This document shows positions 33,381 through 41,900 of a DNA stretch of 64,000 nucleotides, in pieces (the first letter of the stretch is position 1; the number at the start of each line of letters is the position of its first letter). Source of the DNA: a virus; the IMG/VR virus record IMGVR_UViG_3300032893_000001, positions 24,183-88,182 of that record; one strand, 5' to 3'. The translations under genes and the position numbers were made by a program. The notes under the pieces were generated by a model. It ran no database searches. It saw only the letters and a program-made list of their open reading frames with translations, and had not been told where the DNA came from.

Positions 33381-34508
33381 ATGCAACAGATGGCGATGTT
33401 CGAAGCAGACGCATCCGCGTTCACGCAGGGTCCGGTTCCTGCCATTCCGTCCAAGGGGCGCGCGCGCCTCGAGGAGATCATCACACGTGGGCGCAGCCGC
33501 GCCGCAAAGGTGATGGAGTACGTCGAAACTCTCCAGCCCGTCGACAAGCTGGTGAAGGTCAACAAGCTCGAGTTCGAGCTCGCGACCAAGAAGACCGGGG
33601 ACAGGCTGCAAATGCTCCTGCCGGACGACACGGCGGTCACGCTTCACCGCAATGCTCTCGGACAGGCCGCCGAGCGCGCCAAGATTCCGATGGTGTTCGT
33701 GAACCACCTGATGGAGAAGGGGAGCTGGGGGATCGAGCTCCTCGCATCAAACTTCAACGAGCTCCTCGGGCACGTCGACGAGAAGGCGCTCGTGCGAATC
33801 GTCAACGACGACGCACGGGGCTTCCTCTCGGATCGGTACCGCCGCCTCGACTCACGCCCGCTGGTCGACGCGTTCGCGCGCTCCTGCGCGAAGGTCGGCG
33901 CGTTGCCCTACGAGGGGTATGTCACCGACACGAAGGTCAGCATCCAGGCACTCATCCCGAAGGTCTACGAGCCGGTGGCCGGGGAGATCATGGCGTACGG
34001 CGCGACCTTCGAGAACAGCGACTTCGGCAACGGGGCGCTGAACGTCAGCTTCTTCCTGCTCCGCCTCGTTTGCCTCAACGGCATGATCGGCGAGACCAGC
34101 ATGCGTCAGGTCCATCTCGGCAAGCGCCTCACCGAGGACGTCGACTGGTCCGTGCGCACGCAGAAGCTCGACATGAAGACCGTTCTCTCCGGCGTCGAGG
34201 ACATGGTCATCGGACAGCTCGCCGAATCCCGCATCGAAGAGATGCAAGCGCACGTTCGCAAAGCGCACGAGAGGAAGCTCGACGACGCGAGTCGCAAGAG
34301 CGTCCTCGACATGCTCAAGCGCTTCATGAACAAGGGAGAGCTCGACAAAGCGATCTCCAAGTTCAACGAGCCGGACGTCGAGCTGCTGCCGCCGGGGAAC
34401 ACCATGTGGCGCATGTCGAACGCCATCTCATGGCTCGCGGGTGAGACGGAAGACGAAGAGCGCAAGCTCGAGCTCCAGCGGTTGGCAGGCAAAGTCCTAC
34501 CGTCGTGA
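33381..34508 (+). CDS. DUF932-like phage/plasmid protein
   Basis: 375 residues from ATG 33381 with GAGAGGAGAG upstream. The segment RGFLSDRYRRLDSRPLVDAF and downstream EIMAYGATFENSDFGNGALNVSFFLLRLVCLNG are recognisable as the DUF932 family found in many phages and plasmids, whose function is not firmly established. The C-terminal half is helical and charged (IGQLAESRIEEMQAHVRKAH). It sits between the nuclease genes and the dNMP kinase and probably shares a transcript. The family assignment comes from pattern memory. Confidence 0.7.
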   Translation: MQQMAMFEADASAFTQGPVPAIPSKGRARLEEIITRGRSRAAKVMEYVETLQPVDKLVKVNKLEFELATKKTGDRLQMLLPDDTAVTLHRNALGQAAERAKIPMVFVNHLMEKGSWGIELLASNFNELLGHVDEKALVRIVNDDARGFLSDRYRRLDSRPLVDAFARSCAKVGALPYEGYVTDTKVSIQALIPKVYEPVAGEIMAYGATFENSDFGNGALNVSFFLLRLVCLNGMIGETSMRQVHLGKRLTEDVDWSVRTQKLDMKTVLSGVEDMVIGQLAESRIEEMQAHVRKAHERKLDDASRKSVLDMLKRFMNKGELDKAISKFNEPDVELLPPGNTMWRMSNAISWLAGETEDEERKLELQRLAGKVLPS

Positions 34509-34537
34509 ACGTCCCAGCACTACACGAAGTACTTCAC

Positions 34538-34569
34538 CGCCAGGCCCGCGCAGACGAACGGGCCTGGCG
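34538..34569 (+). promoter_or_regulatory. Strong RNA hairpin between genes
   Basis: CGCCAGGCCCG and CGGGCCTGGCG form a perfect 11-bp GC-rich stem with a 10-base loop and no T run after it. It lies between the DUF932-like stop (34508) and the next start (34592), 12 bases before GGAG. It could be an RNA-stability element, a processing site, or a translation block. Confidence 0.65.
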
Positions 34570-34591
34570 TCAAATCGAACGGAGAATGAAC

Positions 34592-34966
34592 ATGATGATG
34601 AGCAACGATGGAATGGCAGGAGTGACGGTCAAGAAGGACGAGCTCCTCACCGTGCTGAAGAAAAACCGCGACGAGCATCGCAACATCTTCCTCGACGCTC
34701 AGAAGGGCTACCGCGAAGACGCCATCAAGGAGCTCGATCGCATGCTCGCAGAAGCGCGGGATGGCAAAGCGATCCGTCGGCAGATCGTCCTCGTCGAACC
34801 GCAGGACCACACCAAGGACTACGATCGTGTGATCCGCATGCTGGAGATGTGCACCAAAGACGAGATCTTCATCTCCGAGAGCGAGTTCGCGCAGTACGTT
34901 CAAGACGACTGGGGCTGGAAGCAGCAGTTCACGGCGTCGACGTCTGGGTACACGGGCCGACGATGA
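34592..34966 (+). CDS. Unknown small replication-block protein (124 aa)
   Basis: About 124 residues from ATG 34592, with GGAG seven bases upstream; other in-frame starts (GTG 34505, ATG 34586) lack as good a site, and the GTG would place the hairpin inside the coding sequence. The protein is charged and helical (VKKDELLTVLKKNRDEHRN; KELDRMLAEARDGKAIRR), then a strand-rich part with VEPQDHTKDYDRVIRMLEM and a Trp-rich end. It resembles many small phage proteins with no known role. It overlaps the kinase start (ATGA). The start choice is uncertain. Confidence 0.65.
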   Translation: MMMSNDGMAGVTVKKDELLTVLKKNRDEHRNIFLDAQKGYREDAIKELDRMLAEARDGKAIRRQIVLVEPQDHTKDYDRVIRMLEMCTKDEIFISESEFAQYVQDDWGWKQQFTASTSGYTGRR

Positions 34967-36102
34967 TCATCGGACTCTGCGGCCAAGCGGGCAGCGGAAA
35001 GGACACGGTCGCGGACTTCTTGGTCCGCGACCATAGCTTCGTGAAGGTCGCGCTTGCGGACCCGCTCAAGCGGATCTGCAAGGACGTCTTCGCCTTCACC
35101 GACGAGCAGCTCTGGGGGCCGAGCGCGGAGAGGAACAAGCCGGACAAGAGGTATCCGCGCTCCGACCGCTTCACGTACCCTACGGCGCCTCCTCGTTCGA
35201 TCTGGTTGCCCATCGACGATGCGCACACTCTCATCGACGAGGATGACCTCGCCGTCGTGCTGGAGCACAAGTGGTGCATCAACCGCAAGGAACAAGGTAA
35301 GCGCACGGCGTACGTACGTCGAACCACCGACTCGCTAAAGCTCCATCAGTTGATCATGGGGGAGGCCCCAGAAGGCATGGTCATCGACCACGTCAACGGA
35401 GACGGGCTCGATAACCGACGCAAGAACCTGCGCTACTGCACGCACGCAGAGAACCATGCGAACGAGGAGAAACGACGAGGCGGGACGTCCGTCTTCAAGG
35501 GGGTCGGCCTCGACACCGATCGGAACAAGTGGAGCGCCAAGCTCACGGCCTTCGGTAAGACGAAGAACCTGGGGCGCTTCGATACCGAAGAGGAGGCTGC
35601 CGTGGCTTACGATACGGAAGCCAGAAAGGTCTTCGGGGACTTCGCCCGATTGAACAGCGAGATGTTCCTCACACCGAGGTACGCCTTGCAGCAACTTGGG
35701 ACGGAGTACGGACGGAACTGCTACCCGAACGTGTGGGTCGACTACGCCTTGCGCGTGGCGCGCATCCTCAAGGACGGGGGCTTCTACTACGACGCGAAGT
35801 CCGGCGTGCGCTTCCTGTCGCAGTTCGAGTCGCAATTGGACTGGGTGAAGCCGAAGACGGACGTCGTCATCTCCGACGTTCGCTTCCTCAACGAGATCGA
35901 CGCCATCCGTGCAGCAGGCGGCATCGTCTGGAAGATCAACCGCCCCGGTGCTGGTCTTCAGGGAGCGTCCGCTCAGCACGCCAGTGAGACTGAACAACTC
36001 CTGATTCCTCCGGAGAAGTTCTACTCCGTGATCGACAACAACGCGACGCTCGATGACCTGCGCAGCCTCGTCGGGCTCGTACTCGAAAGGAGCAGGAGAT
36101 GA
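34963..36102 (+). CDS. Deoxynucleoside monophosphate kinase split by an HNH-AP2 domain
   Basis: 379 residues. The kinase part has a P-loop GQAGSGKDT (7-15), then AFTDEQLWGPSAERNKPDKR, and after the insertion FLTPRYALQQLGTEYGR and TDVVISDVRFLNE, the continuous core of a phage dNMP kinase. Residues 67-233 are an inserted HNH nuclease (H128, D142-H143, N151) plus AP2 domain. The reading frame is open throughout and there are no intein splice residues (no Cys/Ser start with His-Asn end matching). Normally the enzyme makes dNDPs for replication. It may be active with the insert looped out, inactive, or restored by an unseen splicing step. Kinase residues on both sides look intact. Confidence 0.88.
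   Translation: MIIGLCGQAGSGKDTVADFLVRDHSFVKVALADPLKRICKDVFAFTDEQLWGPSAERNKPDKRYPRSDRFTYPTAPPRSIWLPIDDAHTLIDEDDLAVVLEHKWCINRKEQGKRTAYVRRTTDSLKLHQLIMGEAPEGMVIDHVNGDGLDNRRKNLRYCTHAENHANEEKRRGGTSVFKGVGLDTDRNKWSAKLTAFGKTKNLGRFDTEEEAAVAYDTEARKVFGDFARLNSEMFLTPRYALQQLGTEYGRNCYPNVWVDYALRVARILKDGGFYYDAKSGVRFLSQFESQLDWVKPKTDVVISDVRFLNEIDAIRAAGGIVWKINRPGAGLQGASAQHASETEQLLIPPEKFYSVIDNNATLDDLRSLVGLVLERSRR
35161..35661 (+). mobile_element. In-frame HNH-AP2 homing endonuclease insertion
   Basis: This stretch of about 500 bases codes for residues 67-233 of the dNMP kinase frame and ends before MFLTPRYALQQ. It has an HNH site (H128, D142-H143, N151 in IDHVNGDGLDNRRKN) and an AP2 domain (SVFKGVGLDTDRNKW, then FGKTKNLGRFDTEEEAAVAY). 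HNH-AP2 proteins are known homing endonucleases. Insert boundaries are estimated from where kinase similarity stops and resumes. No group I intron core or intein motifs are visible. Confidence 0.8.
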
Positions 36103-36728
36103 CGCAGGAGCGAACGCCGGTGAACAACGGGGGTGGTCTTCAGATCACCCTCGGCGTGGGCGCACCGCAGTCGAAGCTCGACAAGATCGCGGACACCTTC
36201 GCCACGCAGACCGCAATCGAAGAGGAGCTCGTCAAGATGGGAGTCACGGACCAGCCCAAACCCAACTTCGAGCTCCCCGTCATCACGCGGGAGAACCTGA
36301 CCACGACGAACAGCAAGGAGTACACGGACCTGTACGCCAAGCAGCTTGCGTGGTTCAACTACCTGACGCCCATCTTCGCAAGCGTCGAGGTAGCTCTCCT
36401 CGAGGCGAAGAACACGTTCGATCTCACCGAGGCCGCCATCAAGGACGGTCTCTACGAAGAGAACAAGCTCCTGTCGAAGGCCGAGAAGCTCACCAGCGAC
36501 GAGCTGAAGAACAAGGTTCTCGTTCATCCATCGTACCAAGAAGCACTTCTCCAGGTGCAGCGGATGACCCAATACAAGATGCGCTTGAAAGCGATGCTCG
36601 AGATCGCTGACAGGAACATGACAGTCATCTCACGACAAGTGGAGATCCGCCGGCAAGAGATCGAAGGAGGCGTGCACGAAAACAACATGCCCCGGCGCGG
36701 CCGACGGTTTCAGCCAATCACGAGGTAA
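36099..36728 (+). CDS. Unknown charged helical protein (209 aa)
   Basis: 209 residues, ATGA overlap with the kinase. After a Gly/Asn-rich start it is mostly charged helix, with QTAIEEELVKMGVTDQPKP, DLYAKQLAWFNYLTPIFAS and a long coil-like region near the end, then a basic tail (RRGRRFQP). No catalytic or binding motif is recognised. The stop is followed by GAGGTAA and the RusA start. Helix-rich proteins between nucleotide and recombination genes in phages are often DNA-binding or oligomeric accessory factors, but nothing here shows that. Confidence 0.75.
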   Translation: MTQERTPVNNGGGLQITLGVGAPQSKLDKIADTFATQTAIEEELVKMGVTDQPKPNFELPVITRENLTTTNSKEYTDLYAKQLAWFNYLTPIFASVEVALLEAKNTFDLTEAAIKDGLYEENKLLSKAEKLTSDELKNKVLVHPSYQEALLQVQRMTQYKMRLKAMLEIADRNMTVISRQVEIRRQEIEGGVHENNMPRRGRRFQPITR

Positions 36729-36730
36729 GC

Positions 36731-37165
36731 ATGATCCACATGAGGATTCCGGGGCTGCCCCCATCTGCCAACCACGCGTACTTCAATCGAGCGGGCGGCG
36801 GGCGGTCCCTAACGAAGGAGGGACAGAAGTACAAGAACGAAACGGTCTCGTACATAGCACGCAGCTACCCGCTCATGATCGCCAAGGTCCGACAAAACGA
36901 ACCGTACGTGGTGTACTTCCGTCTGCACTTCGACCGTCTCGAAACGAAGGACTGGCCAAAGAAGACGAAAAACAGGTACAAGACTCTCGACGCCAGCAAC
37001 CGCATCAAGCTGCTGGAGGACTGCGTGAAGGATGCCTGTGGCATCGACGATTCGCAGCACATGATCGTCATCGTCGAGAAGCGACAGGGTCCGCCTTTGA
37101 CCGAGGTGTTCCTCTGGAACACGCAAGAGGAGGTACCACCGATTGGAGAACTACTCGCCCTCTAG
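36731..37165 (+). CDS. RusA-like Holliday-junction resolvase
   Basis: 144 residues. The fold opens IPGLPPSANHAYFN, as in RusA, and the catalytic region has TLDASNRIKLLEDCVKDACG with D87 and D97, then IDDSQHMIVIVE with D106/D107. RusA dimers cut four-way junctions symmetrically at preferred dinucleotides. Motif spacing fits the phage branch with 'DASN' in place of 'DLDN'. The GAGGTAA upstream overlaps the previous stop region. It is the second junction nuclease candidate in this block. Confidence 0.88.
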   Translation: MIHMRIPGLPPSANHAYFNRAGGGRSLTKEGQKYKNETVSYIARSYPLMIAKVRQNEPYVVYFRLHFDRLETKDWPKKTKNRYKTLDASNRIKLLEDCVKDACGIDDSQHMIVIVEKRQGPPLTEVFLWNTQEEVPPIGELLAL

Positions 37166-37523
37166 CTGGGAGAAGTGCAACCACACCGAGCTGCTCCAGG
37201 TGTGCCAGCGAGCAGGTATTCCTGTCGTGCCGACGTACTCGAAGGAGCAGCTCATCGCTCTACTCGAAGGACTCGAGGAGCCCCAGCAAGACCAGTTCAA
37301 CGACTTCATCGTCAACATGTGGCGAGACGCCATCATGGCGTTCGTCATCGAGTACTGGGCAAGGCTTCGAAGTCAGCTCGTCTGCCCCGCAAAGACGGGT
37401 GACCCACGTGCCTGCTACGGGTGCGTGGACGCACAAGTCTATGCGTGTCTGGTCGAGAACGAGCAGATGCAACCATTCATCAAAAAGCAGTTGATCGAAC
37501 TCAAGAGGAAGAAAACGACATGA
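37143..37523 (+). CDS. SAP-like domain protein with TTG start (126 aa)
   Basis: 126 residues from TTG 37143, supported by a strong GAGGAGGT site eight bases upstream; no other in-frame start fits. Residues about 13-45 (NHTELLQVCQRAGIPVVPTY, then SKEQLIALLEG) look like a SAP-type DNA-binding helix-extended loop-helix. A C-terminal Cys group (CPAKTGDPRACYGC, then ACLVEN) may bind metal. The role could be DNA targeting for a partner. It overlaps the RusA gene by 23 bases and the next gene by ATGA. Confidence 0.72.
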   Translation: MENYSPSSWEKCNHTELLQVCQRAGIPVVPTYSKEQLIALLEGLEEPQQDQFNDFIVNMWRDAIMAFVIEYWARLRSQLVCPAKTGDPRACYGCVDAQVYACLVENEQMQPFIKKQLIELKRKKTT

Positions 37524-38242
37524 CCAGCCCCATCGCTTCGCTGACCCCGCAGAACGCTCCCCGTGACGTCGTGCTTCTCACGCGCGCCGGCCGCTTCGCT
37601 CTGCGCAACCTCGCACGCGCCCTCGGCTTGACGAACAGCGACGACCAGAACGTCGCCTTCATGGGAATGCCGACGGAGAAGCAGGCCGAGGAGATTCTCA
37701 AGGCGCTCCAGAACTTCGACCGTGCCGGTGGCACTCCCGAGGCACCCGCGGCCGCGCCCCAGCCGACGTTCACGCCTCCGGCGCACGTCAACGGCGCCAC
37801 TGCCCCGATGATGCCGGCAGCAATGGTGCCCGCGGCAGCCGCTCCGGCCCCGACGGCAGCAGCTCCGTCCGAAGGCAAGCGCCAGCTTCGTCGCACGCCG
37901 CAGAACAACGGGGCACCCGCCGCGGCCGCTCCGGCCCCGGCTCCTCAACCCGCAGCCCCTGTCCCGACGGTTGCCGCGAGCGTCGACCTGACGCCCGTGC
38001 TGACGGCCATCGGCAACCTCGAGGCCAAGGTCGCCAAGTCCGCCAAGGACGACAAGCGGGAGATCTTGGACGAGCTCGAGTTCCTCCGCAACCAGGTCGC
38101 CGTCTGCATGGGGCTGGTCGTCGTCGGGCTCCAGCAGAACATCGAAGCGTCGACGCAGGACTTGCTCGCCGCTGCGCTCGAGGAGGCTCCTGGCATTCAG
38201 GACGCCCTGGTGGCCATGGGAAAAGCCAAGAAGAAGGGGTGA
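37520..38242 (+). CDS. Ala/Pro-rich linker protein with helical ends (240 aa)
   Basis: 240 residues from ATG 37520 (ATGA). An N-terminal helical domain (DVVLLTRAGRFALRNLARAL) is joined by a long Ala/Pro linker (residues about 72-155, almost wholly Ala, Pro, Thr, Gln) to a C-terminal helical domain (LTAIGNLEAKVAKSAKDDKR, then VCMGLVVVGLQQNIEAS). Such two-domain, linker-joined proteins can tether partners. No motif identifies it. The stop is followed by a 59-base gap and then a strong terminator. Confidence 0.75.
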   Translation: MTSPIASLTPQNAPRDVVLLTRAGRFALRNLARALGLTNSDDQNVAFMGMPTEKQAEEILKALQNFDRAGGTPEAPAAAPQPTFTPPAHVNGATAPMMPAAMVPAAAAPAPTAAAPSEGKRQLRRTPQNNGAPAAAAPAPAPQPAAPVPTVAASVDLTPVLTAIGNLEAKVAKSAKDDKREILDELEFLRNQVAVCMGLVVVGLQQNIEASTQDLLAAALEEAPGIQDALVAMGKAKKKG

Positions 38243-38300
38243 GCGTTCCGCCGTGGCCTGGTGCCCGGTGGCCGCGCCCCGATGACTTCGGATGAAGGGT

Positions 38301-38335
38301 GGCCAGGTACCGCGAGGTACCTGGCCTTCTTCTTT
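38301..38335 (+). terminator. Rho-independent terminator with GCGA tetraloop
   Basis: A perfect 11-bp stem GGCCAGGTACC/GGTACCTGGCC with a GCGA loop (GNRA type) is followed by TTCTTCTTT. It ends the run from the DnaB operon and comes just before the last plus-strand gene of the block. Confidence 0.88.
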
Positions 38336-38343
38336 GGAGGCGA

Positions 38344-38940
38344 ATGGACACACTCGAATGGTTCAAGAACCTGTGCCGCTACAACGACGGCACCAAAGCA
38401 CCTCGTGAGCCGCTCTCCGTTCTGATGAGTGACGGAGACGTCTACACCTTCGGCACGGACTTGTGCTCGATCGTGGTGGCTCATTCTCTTCCCGGAATCG
38501 AAAGCGCGCACACGTTCGAGACAGCGAGCACGACCGAGCCGTTTCAGAAGATTCTCGAGGTCGTACGTGCTGCCCAAGAGCAGAGCAAAGAAGTCGGAGT
38601 TCTCGACGCGCTGCTTTTGAAAGAGATCGTGGGGGAGCCTACGTGGACCAAGGAGGAGGTCGAGGCCATCTGGGAAAAGGAGCAACCGAACGTCTGCATC
38701 GGGGACAGCTACTACACGGTGCCCGTACTCGCGCGAACGTTGGCCGGATGGCAAGAACCCCTGGCGAAGGTCTACCAAGCGCCTGCGTTCTTCATGCGCG
38801 AAGGAGGACGAGACGACCTCCTCATGATTTGCGGCAGCAACTTGCTCGCGCTCTGCGCGCCGTACTGGAAGAGCGATGAGCAGACCAAGCTGCTTACGGT
38901 CGAGCTCCCCGAGGGCTGGTTCGTGCCGAAGAAGGGGTGA
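38344..38940 (+). CDS. Unknown protein at the end of the replication block (198 aa)
   Basis: 198 residues from ATG 38344 with TTTGGAGG upstream. A mixed alpha/beta sequence with repeated beta segments (EPLSVLMSDGDVYTFGTDLC; DSYYTVPVLARTLAGWQEPL; LLMICGSNLLALCAPYWKS). The strand pattern is faintly like a sliding-clamp-type repeat, but no clamp signature is visible. It sits after a terminator, so it may have its own promoter or come from read-through. It ends inside the next terminator stem. Function unknown. Confidence 0.7.
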   Translation: MDTLEWFKNLCRYNDGTKAPREPLSVLMSDGDVYTFGTDLCSIVVAHSLPGIESAHTFETASTTEPFQKILEVVRAAQEQSKEVGVLDALLLKEIVGEPTWTKEEVEAIWEKEQPNVCIGDSYYTVPVLARTLAGWQEPLAKVYQAPAFFMREGGRDDLLMICGSNLLALCAPYWKSDEQTKLLTVELPEGWFVPKKG

Positions 38941-38953
38941 CCCCCTTCTTTTT
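38929..38953 (+). terminator. Terminator at the end of the plus-strand block
   Basis: AAGAAGGGG and CCCCTTCTT pair around a four-base loop and run into TTTTT. The 5' half overlaps the last codons and stop of the preceding gene. It lies between convergent genes ending at 38940 and 38966. Confidence 0.78.
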
Positions 38954-38965
38954 AGCCCCCGGCGC

Positions 38966-41900
38966 CTACGTTCCTGATGGTTTCGTGGCTCTGACGCGAT
39001 TTTGCGGCTGCATCGCAGGCGGAAGAGCGCGATTTGCGCGAGGGTCCGCCAACTGCTCAGCCGACTCCACCCCAGATCGAATACCTCCTGCGAGGTAGGG
39101 GGCGCCCACGGTCGGTCCGGGCTTCCCCGTGGCGTGTGGAGGCACGAATCCCGGCAGCTCACCTACGAGGTCGTGGATGCCGAGAACGTCGCTCAGCGGG
39201 CGCTCGAAGAGGCCAGCGAGGGCAAGCGTATCGGCCACCGCCGCAGCATCCGAAGCCTTACGGAAGAGCTCTCGACCTGACGCGATCGCATCAGAAGCAG
39301 CCACGCTGTCGGAGAGGGAGACGAGAAGCAGCCGGTAGGCATCCGTCTTCGTAAAGTCGCTGACGGTTGCAGCTTCGACGGCTGCGCGCACGTACTCGAC
39401 CTTGCGCAGCAAGACGTCTGAGGTCGTGATGCTGTCCGATAGAGAGACGTCCTTCACCTCCGTCTCGGCCAACGAGTCCGTCACCGAGGCAGCGTCTGCG
39501 ATCGATACAGTGAAGAAACGGAAGGGCTGAACAACGAGCGTGTCACTCGTTGCAAGGGCATCTGACGTCGACCTCGACGTCTGCGTACTACGAAGGGCTG
39601 CATCCGTCGCCGAGACCGCGTCCGTCTTACTGCGGAGGTACTGCGCATCTTTCTTCAGCGAGTCCGTCGCCGAGACCGCGTCCGATCGACTGATGTTCTT
39701 GGAGCTCGAGCGACTCGTTACATCCGAGACAGCGATCGAGTCTGAAAGAGAGATGTCTTCGCTCTTGCTCGTTCCCGCTTGAATCGACTCGGTGATGCCG
39801 ACTGCATCAGTGAGCGGACGATAGAAGTCGACACGACGTGCAATCGTGTCGACCACCGCGACCGCATCGTGCGGGAATCGATCGACGATGACTCTCGCCT
39901 GGTCCGTGACAGACGCCGTGTCGCTTGCCGCGCGGTACGCCGTCTTCGATGTAGCCGTCGCGTCGGTGACACTAGAAGAATCGGAAGCGGCGCGTGCGTA
40001 CTGCGCATCGCGCTTTGAAGTGTCGGTGACCGTCGCAACGTCCGACAAGGAACGGAAGACCTGACGATCTCTCTTCACCGAGTCGGTGACTGCCGCAGTG
40101 TCGGTGACCGTTCGGAATGCCTGCTTGTCTCTCGCCGTCGAATCGGTGACCGCCGCAGTATCCGTCGACGAACGGCGGTACTGCACATCCTTGTTGAGCG
40201 TGTCCGAAACGGACGCCGTGTCCGAAACGACGATGTTGAAGAAGCCCGCGCTCTGCGCGCTAACTGCGTCCGTCGTGGACGCCGAATCGGAGACGATCTT
40301 GTTGACGACGCGCGCCGTCGTAAGCGCATCTGACGTCGAAGCAGCGTCGGTGACGGGCTTGTTGTACTCGACCGTCTTCGAGACACTGTCGAGAACCACG
40401 GCTGTATCGGAAGCGGTGCGAAGGTACGTCTTGGCAAGAAGTGCCGTTGCCGTATCCGACGCCGCAATCGAATCCGTCGACGTCTTGTTGTACGTCGCAC
40501 TGGTGGAGGCGGCGTCAGTAGAAGAAACCGAGTCCGTGCGCGGGCGGTAGTACTCGACTCCGCGAAGAACGGAGTCGGAAACAGACGCTGTATCGCTGAC
40601 AGTGCGATCGATCTGCCGCAGGACCGATGCCGAGACAGCGTCCGTGACGGAGGCGCTATCCGACGTTGCTCGGATGGACTGGGTGCTTCTTACGACGCCG
40701 TCACTCGTAGTGACCGTGTCGTTCGCGCTGATGAGGATGACGCCAGCCTTGCTAACGACGACTGCGTCTGCTGCGCTGGCTGTGTCGGTGATCGTACGGA
40801 TGTACTGGACGTTGCGAAGCAACGTATCCGTGAGCGCAGCGGTATCAGTGACCGCACGGAAGACTTGTCGATCTCGTGTGATCGAGTCAGTGACCGAGAG
40901 CGCATCCGAAGCAGCACGGAACGCTTGCTTGTCTCTCGCAACGGTGTCCGTCACCGTCGCGGTGTCACTCAAGGAGATGGAATAGAAGCCGTACTTCAGC
41001 CGAACGACGGAGTCTGAAACGCTCGCGGTGTCGGAGATCGTACGGAACTTCTGAGCGTCCCGTGCAACTGAGTCGGTTGTTGCGAGCGTGTCGGTGACGA
41101 CTCGGTTCGTCTGCGTGCTGCGAAGCAGCGTGTCGGTGACAGACGCGGTATCGCTCGCCGAGCGAAAGGCTTGCTTGTCACGCGCGACCGAGTCCGAAGT
41201 CGTCGGCGCATCCGACAAGAGGCGCAAGAACTGAGCGTCCTTCTTCGTCGTGTCAGAGACAGTCGCCGTGTCAGCCGCGGTGCGGAACGCTTGCTTATCT
41301 CGAGCAGCCGTGTCCGAGACGGTCGCGGTGTCCGTGATCGCTCGAAATGCCTGCTTGTCACGCGCGACCGAATCAGAAGACGCCGCAGTATCCGACGCCG
41401 TTCGAATGTACTGGACGTTCCGAACGAGAGAGTCGGTGACGCTCGCGGTGTCGCTGACCGTGACGGTGATCTGACGAATGAGCGCAACAGAAGCCGAGTC
41501 GGTGACGCCCGCAGTGTCATTACTTGATCGTGCGTACTGGACATCCCGCGCCAGCGTGTCTGTCGACGTCGCCGTGTCTGAAGGTACTCGGTTCCACTGC
41601 GCGTTCTTCGAGAGAGCATCCGTTACAGCAGCCGTATCCGTTACGGCTCGGAATGCCTGCTTGTCGCGCGCAGCCGCGTCGGTGATGGCTGCCGTGTCGG
41701 TGACCGCGCGGAACGCCTGCTTGTCCCTGGCGATCGTATCGGTGACCGATGCGGTGTCGGACACCGCGCGAAACGCCTGCTTGTCCCTCGCGACAGTGTC
41801 GGTGACCGACGCCGTGTCCGAAGGCACGCGATTCCACTGCGCGGTCTTCGCAAGTGTGTCCGCTACGGAGGCGGTGTCCGTGACCGCGCGGAACGCCTGC

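Noticed and set aside
34963-36102. Intein in the dNMP kinase
   Set aside because: No Cys/Ser at the first inserted residue with the matching block A and no terminal His-Asn followed by Cys/Ser/Thr; the domain is HNH-AP2 only.
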